64,000 nucleotides of DNA, from contig CASFTV010000001.1 in the NCBI GenBank assembly GCA_949297765.1, positions 310,001 to 374,000 of the forward strand, in the 5' to 3' direction. Source of the DNA: an uncultured bacterium. GTDB taxonomy: Bacteria > Verrucomicrobiota > Lentisphaeria > Victivallales > UBA1829. A program made the position numbers and the translations under genes. The notes beneath the pieces are model-generated. The model did not search any database and was not told the origin of the DNA. It saw only the letters and a list, made by a program, of their open reading frames with translations. Positions 17,256 to 28,443 of this stretch are shown piece after piece. The first letter of the stretch is position 1, and each line of letters opens with the position of its first letter.

Positions 17256-18521
17256 TTATGCGGGGACTATGCGCTTGATGTTTTTCTTGCCCGCCTTCAA
17301 AATCGCGGAACCGTTCGGGAAATCGGCAGCGGTGACCGTGTAGTCGATGGAATCAATCCGTTTTTCGCCGAGGTAGGCCCCTCCCCCCTGAATCAGACGG
17401 CGCGCATCGCCGTTGGATTTGCAGAGACCGGAATCCGCGAGCAGTTTTACAATCCAGATGCCGCCTTCCGGGATCTCGGCCCGGTAGGTCGGAAGGTCGT
17501 CGAGCGCGGAGGCGTCGGGCTTCACTTCGCGGATGCGGCTGGAAGTCGGGATCGCGGCTTCCCGGTCGGCAAATCCAAATTTTGTGCAGGCGGCAAGATA
17601 GGCTTTTGCGGCTTCCTCATGACCATGGGCAAGCGCCGTCGCCTCATAGGCAAGAATCTCCTTCGCCCGGTTGATCGAGGAGGAGCAGAGCGAGGCAATT
17701 TCATCCAGCGGGAGCGCGGTGAAATAGGCCATCAGCTTTTTCACGTCGTTGTCGTCGACATTGCGCCAGAACTGGTAGTAGTCGAAGACGGAGGTTTTGT
17801 TTTTGTCGAGCCAGACCGCCCCGCCGACCGATTTCCCGAACTTTTTCCCCTGACTGTTGAGCAGCAGAGGCATCGTGAATCCGTGGACCTCTTTCCGGGA
17901 GAGGCGGCGGACCAGATCAATTCCTGCGGCGATGTTCCCCCACTGATCCTGACCGCCGCACTCCAGTGTGCAGCCGTAGTCGCGGTTGAGAATGTAGTAG
18001 TCGTAGGACTGGAGAAGCATGTAGCTGAATTCCATGAACGTGATGCCGGTTTCCATCCGGAGTTTGACGGATTCCGCGGTCAGCATTTTGTTGACGCTGA
18101 ACTTCGAACCGATGTCGCGCAGGAAGTCCAGATATTTCATATCGCCGAGCCAGTCGATGTTGTTGGCCATGATGACGTTGTCATAGGGGAGGAAGCGGCG
18201 GAGCTGTTCGCCGATGGCCTCGCAGTTGTGCGCGACCGTCTCCCGGGTGAGGATCGGACGCGCCTCCTGCTTTCCGGAGGGGTCGCCGACCAGACCGGTC
18301 GCCCCGCCGACCAGCGCGATGGGATGATGTCCCGCCTTCTGGAGCCAGCGCATGCACATGACCGGAAGAAGATGACCCACATGGAGACTGTCGCCGGTCG
18401 GATCGAAGCCCACATAATAGGTGACCGGGCCTTCGGCCAAAGCGTTTTCCAGTGCTTTCTCGTCGGTCGATTGATACACGAAGCCGCGAGACTTCAGATC
18501 TTCCCATGCGTTTGCAGTCAT
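17256..18521 (-). CDS. tyrS: tyrosyl-tRNA synthetase
   Basis: 421 residues. I chose the ATG at 18521, with aaggtg about 7 bases upstream. The frame continues 42 codons upstream, but that part lies over the promoter. The HIGH motif is the form HVGHLLPV after FDPTGDSL. GGATGLVGDPSGK, QDQWGNI and a KMSKS counterpart KFGKS are visible. A C-terminal S4 RNA-binding domain (about residues 350-421) contains CKSNGDARRLIQGGGAYL. It is a cytoplasmic class I enzyme charging tRNA-Tyr. It is transcribed away from lysS. Confidence 0.97.
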   Translation of the reverse strand: MTANAWEDLKSRGFVYQSTDEKALENALAEGPVTYYVGFDPTGDSLHVGHLLPVMCMRWLQKAGHHPIALVGGATGLVGDPSGKQEARPILTRETVAHNCEAIGEQLRRFLPYDNVIMANNIDWLGDMKYLDFLRDIGSKFSVNKMLTAESVKLRMETGITFMEFSYMLLQSYDYYILNRDYGCTLECGGQDQWGNIAAGIDLVRRLSRKEVHGFTMPLLLNSQGKKFGKSVGGAVWLDKNKTSVFDYYQFWRNVDDNDVKKLMAYFTALPLDEIASLCSSSINRAKEILAYEATALAHGHEEAAKAYLAACTKFGFADREAAIPTSSRIREVKPDASALDDLPTYRAEIPEGGIWIVKLLADSGLCKSNGDARRLIQGGGAYLGEKRIDSIDYTVTAADFPNGSAILKAGKKNIKRIVPA

Positions 18522-18559
18522 TTTTTTCACCTTGTTGATTAAAGAAGTATGGAAATTAT

Positions 18560-18588
18560 AATATACTCTCTTTCCAGCCGGAAGGCAA
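18560..18588 (-). promoter_or_regulatory. promoter of tyrS
   Basis: On the minus strand TTGCCT (18588-18583), 17-base spacer, TATATT (18565-18560), about 40 bases before the ATG. Confidence 0.65.
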
Positions 18589-18664
18589 GTCATTCCGCGC
18601 AAAGTTTTCATTTTCTTTCCGCAGGCGGAATCGGGAGGGAGATGCAAAAAAAATCGGAAAAAGA

Positions 18665-18693
18665 TTGAAAAATCAGCAAAAGAGTGTTATCTT
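18665..18693 (+). promoter_or_regulatory. promoter of lysS
   Basis: TTGAAA (18665-18670), 17-base spacer, TATCTT (18688-18693), about 35 bases before the ATG. Confidence 0.65.
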
Positions 18694-18728
18694 ACTTGTT
18701 CCAATACTTCACAGGAGATTCGAGGAAA

Positions 18729-20216
<1,488 letters not shown>

Positions 20217-20242
20217 GCGTCCGGAATCTTTCGGGCATCGAC

Positions 20243-20274
20243 AGCGCTCTTCCCTCCGGAGGAGCGCTTTTTTT
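20243..20274 (+). terminator. rho-independent terminator after lysS
   Basis: AGCGCTC (20243-20249) pairs with GAGCGCT (20262-20268). CTCC/GGAG extends it toward the loop, and seven T follow. Confidence 0.85.
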
Positions 20275-20277
20275 GTA

Positions 20278-20835
20278 TCAGGAATTGATTTTCGATTTGA
20301 TGAAAAGAACCTGTACCGGTGTGGCGGAATCGTTCCGCAGCTTGTGTTTGCGGGAGGGAAGGATCCGGACAGTGTCTCCCTGATGCAGATCAAAAGACTC
20401 TTCTTCAAAGACAATGGTGGCATCGCCCTTCACCAGATAGGCGGTCTCCTCTTCGAAATGCTGGGAAAACCCTTCGTTGGTTTCGCTGTGCGGATTCAGC
20501 GTCATCAGAAGAAGAGCGACATTCGATTTCAACGGTCCGGGCGTCAGATTGTAATACACGCTGTTTTTCTCATTCGGATTGTGGATGCGTTCCCGTTCCG
20601 AACTGCGGCAGATCAGCGACGCATTGTCGATCTCCTCGAAAAACAGCGACGACATGGAAATCTCCAGCGTCGCACACACCTGCCGCAGCACGCTCAGCGT
20701 CGGATTTCCGATCCCCCTCTCCAGCTGACTCACCAGCGCCGTGCTGATCCCGCTCAGATTGGAAAATTCCTTGATTGTCAACTTCTTTTCCTTGCGGAAC
20801 TGATGAATTTTTTTACCGATCCGATTCTCTGTCAT
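20278..20835 (-). CDS. XRE family regulator with C-terminal cupin domain
   Basis: 185 residues from ATG 20835. A gggag seven bases upstream marks this start over an ATG six codons earlier. The N-terminal HTH_3 (residues 1-60) reads GKKIHQFRKEKKLTIKEFSN then STALVSQLERGIGNPTLSVL. The C-terminal cupin (about residues 105-180) has SETNEGFSQHFEEETAYLVKG and HQGDTVRILPSRKHKLRN. The family regulates metabolite pathways, often sensing a small ligand in the cupin. The gene is divergent from leuCD with 135 bases between, so control of leuCD and of itself is likely but inferred. Confidence 0.88.
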   Translation of the reverse strand: MTENRIGKKIHQFRKEKKLTIKEFSNLSGISTALVSQLERGIGNPTLSVLRQVCATLEISMSSLFFEEIDNASLICRSSERERIHNPNEKNSVYYNLTPGPLKSNVALLLMTLNPHSETNEGFSQHFEEETAYLVKGDATIVFEEESFDLHQGDTVRILPSRKHKLRNDSATPVQVLFIKSKINS

Positions 20836-20860
20836 CCTCAATCTCCCATTCATTGATCGT

Positions 20861-20888
20861 AATATAGCACATCTTTTGTTAATTATAA
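20861..20888 (-). promoter_or_regulatory. promoter of the XRE-cupin gene
   Basis: Extended -10 TGC-TATATT with TATATT at 20866-20861 on minus. A weak -35 TTATAA (20888-20883) lies 16 bases away, within an AT palindrome. Confidence 0.5.
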
Positions 20889-20892
20889 TTAA
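20879..20892. promoter_or_regulatory. AT-rich perfect palindrome, candidate operator
   Basis: TTAATTATAATTAA is its own reverse complement. It covers the -35 of the XRE-cupin gene and lies just upstream of the leuC promoter, a position suited to autorepression and to control of leuCD. AT-rich palindromes also arise by chance. Confidence 0.4.
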
Positions 20893-20906
20893 TTTTATAA
20901 AAAATA

Positions 20907-20934
20907 TTGAATTTTTTTCTTTTCATGGTATAGT
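20907..20934 (+). promoter_or_regulatory. promoter of leuCD
   Basis: TTGAAT (20907-20912), 16-base spacer, TATAGT (20929-20934), about 37 bases before the leuC ATG. Confidence 0.6.
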
Positions 20935-20970
20935 AACCCCAGCAACCAAACAGAAAGCAAGGAGTGAAAG

Positions 20971-22257
20971 ATGGGAAAAACCGTTGCACAAAAGATTTTC
21001 GATGCCCACCGCATCGACACCCCGACCGAAGGAGTCAACGTTCTGACTCTGGACCGGGTGTTCTGTCATGAGATCACCACGCCGATCGCGATCAACGATC
21101 TGGTCGCCCGCGGCAAAGACCGGGTGTTCGATCCGGAAAAAATCAAAGCCGTCATCGACCATGTGACCCCGGCAAAGGATTCCAAAACCGCCGAACAGGG
21201 AAAAACCATGCGCGACTGGGCACGCCGTCACGGGATCAAAGATTTCTTTGACATCGGCCGGAACGGAGTCTGCCACGCGATCTTCCCGGAAAAGGGATTT
21301 GTCCGCCCGGGCTTCACGGTCATCATGGGGGATTCGCACACCTGCACGCACGGCGCATTCGGCGCATTTGCCGCAGGAGTCGGAACCACCGACCTGGAGG
21401 TCGGAATTCTGAAAGGAGTCTGCACCATGCGCACGCCGGAGACCATCAAGGTGAATGTCACCGGCGCCCTCCCCGAAGGCGTCTATGCAAAAGACCTGAT
21501 CCTGACCATCATCCGGGAACTCACCGTGAACGGAGCGACCGACAAGGTCATCGAATTCGCCGGACCGGTCATCGACGCCATGAGCATGGAATCCCGCATG
21601 ACCCTCTGCAATATGGCGATCGAAGCCGGCGGAACCTGCGGAATCTGCTATCCGGACCAGGTCACGGTCGACTACCTCTGGGAATTCATCCGCGATGAAT
21701 TCGCAACAAAGGAAGCCGCCCTTGCCGAATACTCGAAGTGGAGACCCGATGCCGACGCGGTCTACGCCGGTGTGCTGGAAATCGACGCATCCAGACTCGA
21801 ACCGGTCGTGACCGTCAACTACAAACCCGACCAGGTGCGGACGGTCCGCGAAATGGCCGGAACAAAGATCGACCAGGTCTACATCGGCTCCTGCACGAAC
21901 GGACGCATTGAAGATCTCCGGATCGCGGCGGCAATTCTGAAAGGGAAAACGATCCATCCGAATCTGCGGGCGATCGTCTCCCCCGCTACGCCGAAAATTT
22001 ACCGCCAGGCACTCGAAGAAGGCCTGATCCAGATCTTCATGGAAGCCGGTTTCTGCGTGACGAATCCGACCTGCGGAGCCTGTCTCGGCATGAGCAACGG
22101 CGTCCTCGCCAAAGGGGAGAGCTGCGCCTCCACCACCAACCGGAACTTCAACGGACGCATGGGAAAAGGCGGCATGGTCCACCTGATGAGCCCCGCGACC
22201 GCGGCCGCAACCGCAATCGCCGGAACCATCACAAACTCCCCGTTCTACAAAGGCTGA
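20971..22257 (+). CDS. leuC: 3-isopropylmalate dehydratase, large subunit (LeuC/HacA type)
   Basis: 428 residues, the length of the short LeuC/HacA class. It belongs to the aconitase superfamily and isomerises 2- to 3-isopropylmalate in leucine synthesis together with LeuD. The three cluster-binding Cys are in GSCTNGRIEDL and NPTCGACLGM. The substrate blocks are GDSHTCTHGAFGAFAAGVG and TNRNFNGRMG. This short class also includes enzymes acting on homoaconitate or citramalate-type substrates, so exact specificity is open. A ribosome-binding site aaggag sits just before the ATG. leuD begins 16 bases after the stop. Confidence 0.9.
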   Translation: MGKTVAQKIFDAHRIDTPTEGVNVLTLDRVFCHEITTPIAINDLVARGKDRVFDPEKIKAVIDHVTPAKDSKTAEQGKTMRDWARRHGIKDFFDIGRNGVCHAIFPEKGFVRPGFTVIMGDSHTCTHGAFGAFAAGVGTTDLEVGILKGVCTMRTPETIKVNVTGALPEGVYAKDLILTIIRELTVNGATDKVIEFAGPVIDAMSMESRMTLCNMAIEAGGTCGICYPDQVTVDYLWEFIRDEFATKEAALAEYSKWRPDADAVYAGVLEIDASRLEPVVTVNYKPDQVRTVREMAGTKIDQVYIGSCTNGRIEDLRIAAAILKGKTIHPNLRAIVSPATPKIYRQALEEGLIQIFMEAGFCVTNPTCGACLGMSNGVLAKGESCASTTNRNFNGRMGKGGMVHLMSPATAAATAIAGTITNSPFYKG

Positions 22258-22273
22258 AAAAAGGAATCGACAA

Positions 22274-22798
22274 ATGAAAAACTTCAGCGGAAAAATTCTC
22301 TTTCTCGACCGCTCCGATATCAACACCGACGAGATCATTCCCGCCAAGTACCTGACGGAACTGACCAAGGAGGCCCTCAAACCCTACTGCCTTGAGGACC
22401 TGAACATCCCCGGGTTCGATCCGAAAAAGGACATCGCCGGCAAAAGTGTAGTCATCACACGCGCTAATTTCGGCTGCGGCTCCTCGCGGGAACACGCCCC
22501 CTGGGTGCTCGAATACAACGGAATCAACCTTGTGATCGCGGAAAACTTCGCCCGGATCTTCCGCCAGAACATGTTCAACTGCGGACTGATGGCGATCTCC
22601 CTTCCGAAGGAAACAATCGACGACATCTTCGCGACCTTCGCCAAAACCGGCGCGGACTGCACCACCGACACGGAGAAAAAAACCTTCACAATCTCCAACG
22701 GTGAAACCACCAAAGTCTATCCGTTCACGGTCGGCGAATTCGACTTTGAACTTGTCAAAGCGGGCGGATGGGTCGATTACGCGGACAGCAAATACTGA
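22274..22798 (+). CDS. leuD: 3-isopropylmalate dehydratase, small subunit
   Basis: 174 residues, the swivel domain partner of LeuC. Landmarks are DINTDEIIPAKYL near residue 15, FGCGSSREHAPW near 70, and ENFARIFRQNMFNCGL. The substrate-specifying loop after AKYL reads TELTKE, unlike the arginine-containing loops usual in isopropylmalate isomerases, so a related hydroxyacid substrate is possible. A strong terminator follows. Confidence 0.88.
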   Translation: MKNFSGKILFLDRSDINTDEIIPAKYLTELTKEALKPYCLEDLNIPGFDPKKDIAGKSVVITRANFGCGSSREHAPWVLEYNGINLVIAENFARIFRQNMFNCGLMAISLPKETIDDIFATFAKTGADCTTDTEKKTFTISNGETTKVYPFTVGEFDFELVKAGGWVDYADSKY

Positions 22799-22812
22799 TC
22801 CGCCATCCCCTC

Positions 22813-22860
22813 AAAAAGAAAACGGGCTTCCCGGAGAAGGGGAAGCCCGTTTTCTTTTCC
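22813..22860. terminator. strong terminator after leuD
   Basis: AAAAGAAAACGGGCTTCCC pairs with GGGAAGCCCGTTTTCTTTT around a short purine loop, with T/C-rich sequence after it. The near-perfect long stem could work in both directions. Confidence 0.85.
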
Positions 22861-22900
22861 CCAATCCGAACGGGAAAATGCGCCGGCATTTTCCTCGGGT

Positions 22901-22958
22901 CAAGGACACTGTCCTTGTTCGCGGTCCAGCGGCGAAACGCTGGTCGTGCAAAGCACGA
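22901..22958. repeat. three back-to-back hairpins between leuD and carB
   Basis: Hairpin 1 is CAAGGACA (22901-22908) with TGTCCTTG (22910-22917). Hairpin 2 is CCAGCG (22926-22931) with CGCTGG (22938-22943), loop GCGAAA. Hairpin 3 is TCGTGC (22944-22949) with GCACGA (22953-22958), loop AAA. Eight A follow on plus, that is eight T before the hairpins on the carB strand. The stretch 22970-23039 also holds an imperfect direct repeat of AAATCCCC-GCGAC. It may be a small structured RNA or the 3' end of the carB transcript. Confidence 0.5.
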
Positions 22959-23039
22959 AAAAAAACCGAAAAATCCCCCGCGACAAATGAATCGCCGACA
23001 AAATCCCCGCCGCGACTTTTGCCGGGGGACCCCAAAATC

Positions 23040-26000
23040 TCAATCCAGTTTAAGTTTCGGCGCCTGCCGATGATACTCCTGAATCGTGCAAACCTCCATA
23101 CGCCCCATCTCCTTGATTGCCTTCAACCCCTCAATGGCGGCACGAAGACCGTCGATCGTCGTCGTGATCGGAACGCCCTTGATAACGGCGTGGGCGCGCA
23201 TGTGAACTTCATCGGTTCGGGGAGAGACCCCGGTCGAAGGCGTATTGATAATCCATTTCAATTCATGATCGTTGATGGCGTCAATCACATTCGGACGTCC
23301 TTCCGAGATTTTGAAAATCGGCTGCACCTTCAATCCCGCATCATAAAGAGCCGTTGCGGTACCGCATGTGGCGTGAATGGTGAAACCGAGTTTGGAAAGT
23401 TCCCGTCCGAGCGGGACAACCGCATCTTTGTCAAGGGAACGGATGCTCATGAAAATATCCCCTCCGTCGGGGATGGAATTTCCGGCGGCAACCTGTGTTT
23501 TGAAGTAGGCCAGACCGGGAGAGACATCAATGCCCATCACCTCTCCGGTGGATTTCATTTCGGGACTGAGAACGACGTCGATTCCGGGGAAACGGACAAA
23601 CGGGAACACCGCTTCCTTGCAGCAGAAATGTTCCGGAATGCGTTCTTCCGTGAATCCCATATCCTTCAATTTTTTCCCGACCATGACCAGAGCGGCGAGT
23701 TTGGCCAGAGGAACGCCGATGGACTTGCTGACAAACGGAATTGTCCGCGAGGCTCGGGGGTTGACCTCCAGAACATAGACTTCCTCATCCTTCACCGCGT
23801 ACTGGACATTCATCAGGCCGCAGACATGAAGTTCCTTCGCAAGACTGATCGTATTGCGGTGAATTTTGTCCAGCACGTTTCTGGAAAGGGAGATGGTCGG
23901 GATCATGCACGCGCTGTCGCCGGAGTGGATGCCCGCCAGCTCGACATGCTCCATGACGGCGCCGATGACGGTGGTTTCACCATCGGAAATGCAGTCCACG
24001 TCCAGTTCGGTGGCGTCTTCGAGGAAGCGGTCGATCAGGACGGGACGCTCTTCAGAGGCTTCCACGGCATCGGTCATGTACTTGCGCAGGGTTTCCTCGT
24101 TGTAGACGATCACCATCGCGCGGCCGCCGAGAACGAAGGAGGGACGGACCAGAACCGGATAGCCGATCCGGTTCGCGGCTTCGACCGCCTTTTCAATATT
24201 GGTCGCGATCCCGCCCGCCGGCTGCTTGATTCCCAGACGGTTGACCAGCTCGTTGAAAGTTTCCCGGTCTTCAGCGGCATCAATCATCTCCGGACTCGTG
24301 CCGATGATGTTGACACCGCAGTCCTGCAGACGGTGTGCCAGATTCAGCGGAGTCTGTCCGCCGAACTGCACGATGACGCCGTCGCACTTCTCCCGTTCGT
24401 AGATATGGAGGACGTCTTCCAGAGTCAGAGGCTCAAAATAGAGCTTGTCGCTGGTGTCGTAATCCGTGGAGACCGTTTCGGGATTGCTGTTGACCATGAT
24501 GGTCTCATATCCCGCCGCGCGGAGCGCAAAGGAGGCGTGGACGCAGCAGTAGTCAAACTCAATGCCCTGGCCGATGCGGTTGGGGCCTCCGCCGAGAATC
24601 ATGATTTTCTTCTTGGAAGCATCCGTCCGGCATTCGTCAACATCGCCGTAGGTGGAATAGTAGTAAGGTGTATAGGCCTCGAATTCCGCGGCGCAGGTGT
24701 CAACCAGTCCGTACACCGGCATCAGACCGATCTCCTTGCGGGCTTTGTAGACCTCCAGATCGGTGGAATGAAGCATCCATGCGATCTGACGGTCGGAATA
24801 GCCCATCTCCTTGATCTGGCGGAAGAAAGGCTTGTCGCGCTTGAGTTCGTCGAGGGAGCGGACTCGCTTGATCTCCTCCTCAAAAGCGGCAAGTTCGTGC
24901 ATGTGACGAAGGAACCAGCGGTCGATCTTGGTCAGTTCGTGAACCAGATCGACGCTCCAGCCGCGCTTGAAGGCTTCCCGCACATAGAACAGACGGGCAA
25001 AATTCGGCCGGATCAGCTCCGCCCGGATATGGTCATCAGGGTAGTGGGAATACTTTCCGTCTTTTCCGTCGGCACCGTATCCGGCGCGGCCGGTCTCCAG
25101 CGAACGCATCGCCTTCTGGAGCGACTGCTTGAACGTGCGTCCGATGCTCATGGTCTCCCCGACGGATTTCATCTGGGTGGAAAGCGTACTGTCCGCCGCC
25201 GGGAACTTCTCAAACGCAAAGCGAGGGACCTTTGTGACCACATAGTCGATGCTCGGCTCGAAACAGGCGGGCGTTTCGCGGGTGATGTCGTTCATGATCT
25301 CGTCGAGCGTGTAGCCGACGGCGAGTTTTGCGGCAAATTTCGCGATCGGGAACCCCGTCGCCTTCGAGGCAAGCGCGGAGGACCGGGAAACACGCGGATT
25401 CATCTCAATGATAATCATCCGTCCATCTTCGGGATTCAACGCCCACTGGACATTGGATCCGCCGGTCTCGACGCCGATCGCCCGCATGACCGCAAGCGAA
25501 GCATCCCGCATTTTCTGATATTCGCGGTCGGTCAGGGTCTGGGCGGGAGCAACCGTGATGCTGTCGCCGGTATGCACCCCCATCGGATCAATATTCTCAA
25601 TGGAGCAGACGATCACCGCATTGTCTTTGCGGTCCCGCATAACCTCCAGTTCAAACTCCTTCCAGCCGAGCAGAGACTCCTCGATCAGGATTTCGCTGTT
25701 CATGCTGGCGGCAAGTCCGCGAGCGGAGATTTCCTCGAACTCCTGCTCGTTATGGGCGATTCCTCCGCCGGTTCCGCCAAGCGTGAAACCGGGACGGATA
25801 ATCAGCGGGAATTTTCCGATTTTGGCCGCGATGAGACGAGCTTCCTCCATCGTGTGCGCGGAACCGCTGACGGGAAGTTCGAGTCCGATTCCCCGCATGG
25901 CCTCCTTGAAGAGTTCACGGTCTTCCGCGCGGCGGATCACCTCGGCCTTTGCTCCGATCATTTCCACCTTGTAGCGGGAGAGGATACCGGCGTCATGAAG

Positions 26001-26303
26001 TTCCAGCGCCAGATTCAGCGCGGTCTGACCGCCGAGGGTCGGCAGAATCGCGTCGGGCCGTTCCCGGCGGATGATTTCGTGCAGAAGCTCTTTTGTCAGC
26101 GGTTCGATGTAGGTCCGGTCGGCAAAGTCCGGATCGGTCATGATCGTTGCGGGATTGCTGTTGACCAGAATGACCTCGTATCCTTCCTCCTTCAGCGATT
26201 TGCACGCCTGGGTTCCGGAATAATCGAATTCACAGGCTTGGCCGATAACGATCGGACCCGATCCGATCAGCATGATTTTCTTGAGATCTTCCCGCTTTGG
26301 CAT
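23040..26303 (-). CDS. carB: carbamoyl-phosphate synthase, large subunit
   Basis: 1087 residues, close to the usual 1070. Two homologous ATP-grasp halves make carboxyphosphate and then carbamoyl phosphate for pyrimidines and arginine. The N-terminal half opens with [23 protein letters not shown], and the second half repeats it as [21 protein letters not shown] near residue 555. Each has a GGQTxLNLA block. The last 130 residues are the allosteric MGS-like domain ([17 protein letters not shown]). The glutaminase subunit gene carA is not in this window. The start follows a leader of about 100 bases with a promoter like that of glnS. Confidence 0.97.
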   Translation of the reverse strand: MPKREDLKKIMLIGSGPIVIGQACEFDYSGTQACKSLKEEGYEVILVNSNPATIMTDPDFADRTYIEPLTKELLHEIIRRERPDAILPTLGGQTALNLALELHDAGILSRYKVEMIGAKAEVIRRAEDRELFKEAMRGIGLELPVSGSAHTMEEARLIAAKIGKFPLIIRPGFTLGGTGGGIAHNEQEFEEISARGLAASMNSEILIEESLLGWKEFELEVMRDRKDNAVIVCSIENIDPMGVHTGDSITVAPAQTLTDREYQKMRDASLAVMRAIGVETGGSNVQWALNPEDGRMIIIEMNPRVSRSSALASKATGFPIAKFAAKLAVGYTLDEIMNDITRETPACFEPSIDYVVTKVPRFAFEKFPAADSTLSTQMKSVGETMSIGRTFKQSLQKAMRSLETGRAGYGADGKDGKYSHYPDDHIRAELIRPNFARLFYVREAFKRGWSVDLVHELTKIDRWFLRHMHELAAFEEEIKRVRSLDELKRDKPFFRQIKEMGYSDRQIAWMLHSTDLEVYKARKEIGLMPVYGLVDTCAAEFEAYTPYYYSTYGDVDECRTDASKKKIMILGGGPNRIGQGIEFDYCCVHASFALRAAGYETIMVNSNPETVSTDYDTSDKLYFEPLTLEDVLHIYEREKCDGVIVQFGGQTPLNLAHRLQDCGVNIIGTSPEMIDAAEDRETFNELVNRLGIKQPAGGIATNIEKAVEAANRIGYPVLVRPSFVLGGRAMVIVYNEETLRKYMTDAVEASEERPVLIDRFLEDATELDVDCISDGETTVIGAVMEHVELAGIHSGDSACMIPTISLSRNVLDKIHRNTISLAKELHVCGLMNVQYAVKDEEVYVLEVNPRASRTIPFVSKSIGVPLAKLAALVMVGKKLKDMGFTEERIPEHFCCKEAVFPFVRFPGIDVVLSPEMKSTGEVMGIDVSPGLAYFKTQVAAGNSIPDGGDIFMSIRSLDKDAVVPLGRELSKLGFTIHATCGTATALYDAGLKVQPIFKISEGRPNVIDAINDHELKWIINTPSTGVSPRTDEVHMRAHAVIKGVPITTTIDGLRAAIEGLKAIKEMGRMEVCTIQEYHRQAPKLKLD

Positions 26304-26401
26304 GAGACACTTCCATCCGTAAAAAAGGTGTATGCGCGGAGGTCCCGCGGAGGCCGGCTGTATGACCCGAACGGAGAATTCCTCCTGCTTTCGGGAATGA
26401 A

Positions 26402-26430
26402 AATATACACCATTTCCGCCGTTTTTCCAG
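26402..26430 (-). promoter_or_regulatory. promoter of carB
   Basis: On minus CTGGAA (26430-26425), 17-base spacer, TATATT (26407-26402). This gives a leader of about 95 bases before the ATG. Confidence 0.6.
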
Positions 26431-26490
26431 ATCAGGATGCAGATATTTGAGATTTTTTCCGGAAGAATGTTTTTTTACGAAAAAAGATAC

Positions 26491-26519
26491 TTGTAAAGAT
26501 GGAAATATGGATGTAAATT
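26491..26519 (+). promoter_or_regulatory. candidate promoter of the DUF5054 glycosidase
   Basis: TTGTAA (26491-26496), 17-base spacer, TAAATT (26514-26519), 39 bases before the ATG. Confidence 0.45.
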
Positions 26520-26558
26520 ATGTATTGGTGTTTTATTCTTTTGCAAGGGAAGAACCTC

Positions 26559-28439
26559 ATGAAAAAAATCAATCTCATCTTCAAAACCCATCTGGATGTC
26601 GGCTTCACCGATTTTGCGGACAATGTCATTCACAAATATTTCAAGTGCTATATCCGCGACGCGATTCGAACCGCTGACTATTTCCGCAAAAGCACCCGCT
26701 ACGGCGATTTCCGCTATGTCTGGACCACCGGCTCCTGGCTGATCTCCGAATATTTGAAAAAAGCGGATCCGCAAAAACGGAAAAAACTCGAAAAAGCCAT
26801 CAAACACGGCGATATCGTCTGGCACGCCCTCCCCTTCACGCTCCACAGCGAACTGGCCGATGACGCGCTCTACCGCTTCGCAACCGGAATTTCCGCCGGA
26901 CTGGACAAACGCTTCAAAAGGAAAACCATCGCCGCGAAACTGACCGATGTCCCGGGGCACACGCGCGGGATCATCGCTCCGCTTGCCGACGCGGGAATCC
27001 AGCTGCTCCACATCGGGATCAATCCGGCCTCCGCCATGCCCGACGTTCCTTCGCTTTTCCGCTGGAGAGATTCCAGAGGCCATGAAATCCTTGTCCTCTA
27101 CCAGAAGGAGTACGCCTCCTCCATCCGGGTGGACGATGAAGAGTTCGTCATCTGCATGACCGGCGACAATCAGGGGCCCCATACCCCGAAACAGGTCCGG
27201 GAAATCCTCGCCCGCTACCGCGGGGCGAAAATCCGCGGCGCCACACTCGACGATCTGGCAAAAGCTCTTCTCAAGCACCGGGAAGAATTCCCCGTTCTGA
27301 CCCGGGAGATCGGCGACACATGGATTCACGGAATCGGAAGCGATCCCAAAAAGGTTGCCGATTTCCGCGAACTTCTCCGCCTCCGCTCCACATGGGACGA
27401 CTCCCCTGAACTGGATTCCTTCTACCGCGGACTTCTCCTCACCGCGGAACACACCTGGGGACTCGACGAAAAAACACACTTCATCGCGCCGAAAGCATGG
27501 ACTCCCGAAAAGCTGAAAACCGACGCGGCCCGCAAATTCGCCTCCTCCTGGCGGGAACGGAGAAAAATTCTCAAGAACGCCATTCTGACTCTTCCGGAAG
27601 AGAAGAAGCAGGAGGCGCTCCGCGCGGTGAAACGACTCCGTCCGGCGGAGGATCTCTATCTCAAACGGAACCGGACCGGAGAACTTGCGTTTGAAAACAA
27701 GTTCTTCCGTCTGGAACTCAACCCGGAGGACGCCTCTGCCGACACCATCTACCTGAAAGCCAATAAATTCAAATTCAGGAACTCCGGTCTTTTCACCTGC
27801 GAAACGTTCGACCGGAACGACTATGAACGGTTCCGCCGCCAGTATCTGCGCCTCCCCGACGAGAGATGGGCCATCTGCGATTTCACCAAGCCCGATCTGC
27901 CCGCGAAAACAAAGAAAACGCAGATCAAAGGATTCCCGTCCGAGGTCTACAAAACGCTCTGGGGACATGGAACGCGCATCACGTTTGCCACGGAGCGGCA
28001 TCCCGGTTTCCGGCGGGTTGAAATCGACTATATTCTGCCCGACGAGGAAGAATACCTCGAAATCCGTCTGAAATGGTTTGCCAAGATCCCGCACCGACTG
28101 CCTCATGCGGCATGGTTTTCCTTTGTCCCGGCCGCGGGTGGAGGACGCTGCATGTTCAGAAAGCTGAATGAATGGATTGATCCAGCGGATGTTGTCAGCC
28201 GCGGAGGACGGACTCTCCACGCGGTACAAGAGGTTGTCATCGACGGAAAGGTCCGCCTGGAGAACCTTGATTCTCCGCTGCTTGCACCCGGCGCACCCTC
28301 CCTGCTGGATTTTCACAACCGGATTCCGCGGACCAGAGGCGGACTGCACTTCAATCTCTACAACAACGTCTGGGGAACCAATTTCCCGATGTGGTTCGGC
28401 GACAATATGACCTTCCGCTTCCGGATCCGCGCGGTCTGA
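26559..28439 (+). CDS. DUF5054/GH38-like glycoside hydrolase
   Basis: 626 residues from ATG 26559. The frame opens 13 codons earlier, within the promoter. The first block INLIFKTHLDVGFTD has the HxD metal-binding start typical of the GH38 and DUF5054 group, which are alpha-mannosidase-like zinc enzymes. Further features are YVWTTGSWLI, DVPGHTRGIIAPLADAGI, and an Asp/His-rich centre. The C-terminal 230 residues look like the beta-sandwich lobe. There is no signal peptide, so it would act in the cytoplasm on imported oligosaccharides. With the GH2 beta-mannosidase and MFS transporter nearby, a mannose-containing glycan is a reasonable guess. Confidence 0.75.
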   Translation: MKKINLIFKTHLDVGFTDFADNVIHKYFKCYIRDAIRTADYFRKSTRYGDFRYVWTTGSWLISEYLKKADPQKRKKLEKAIKHGDIVWHALPFTLHSELADDALYRFATGISAGLDKRFKRKTIAAKLTDVPGHTRGIIAPLADAGIQLLHIGINPASAMPDVPSLFRWRDSRGHEILVLYQKEYASSIRVDDEEFVICMTGDNQGPHTPKQVREILARYRGAKIRGATLDDLAKALLKHREEFPVLTREIGDTWIHGIGSDPKKVADFRELLRLRSTWDDSPELDSFYRGLLLTAEHTWGLDEKTHFIAPKAWTPEKLKTDAARKFASSWRERRKILKNAILTLPEEKKQEALRAVKRLRPAEDLYLKRNRTGELAFENKFFRLELNPEDASADTIYLKANKFKFRNSGLFTCETFDRNDYERFRRQYLRLPDERWAICDFTKPDLPAKTKKTQIKGFPSEVYKTLWGHGTRITFATERHPGFRRVEIDYILPDEEEYLEIRLKWFAKIPHRLPHAAWFSFVPAAGGGRCMFRKLNEWIDPADVVSRGGRTLHAVQEVVIDGKVRLENLDSPLLAPGAPSLLDFHNRIPRTRGGLHFNLYNNVWGTNFPMWFGDNMTFRFRIRAV

Positions 28440-28443
28440 TTCT

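Noticed and set aside
22926-22958. CGAAAC next to GTC in the hairpin trio, reminiscent of a hammerhead ribozyme core
   Set aside because: The required CUGAUGA segment is not present on either strand nearby.
26304-26400. attenuator-like GC repeats in the carB leader
   Set aside because: CCGCGG-type repeats are present but no convincing terminator/antiterminator pair or leader peptide could be drawn.
22701-26450. 1249-codon open frame antisense to carB
   Set aside because: carB is unmistakable on the minus strand; the antisense product shows no recognisable fold and crosses the leuD terminator and hairpins.
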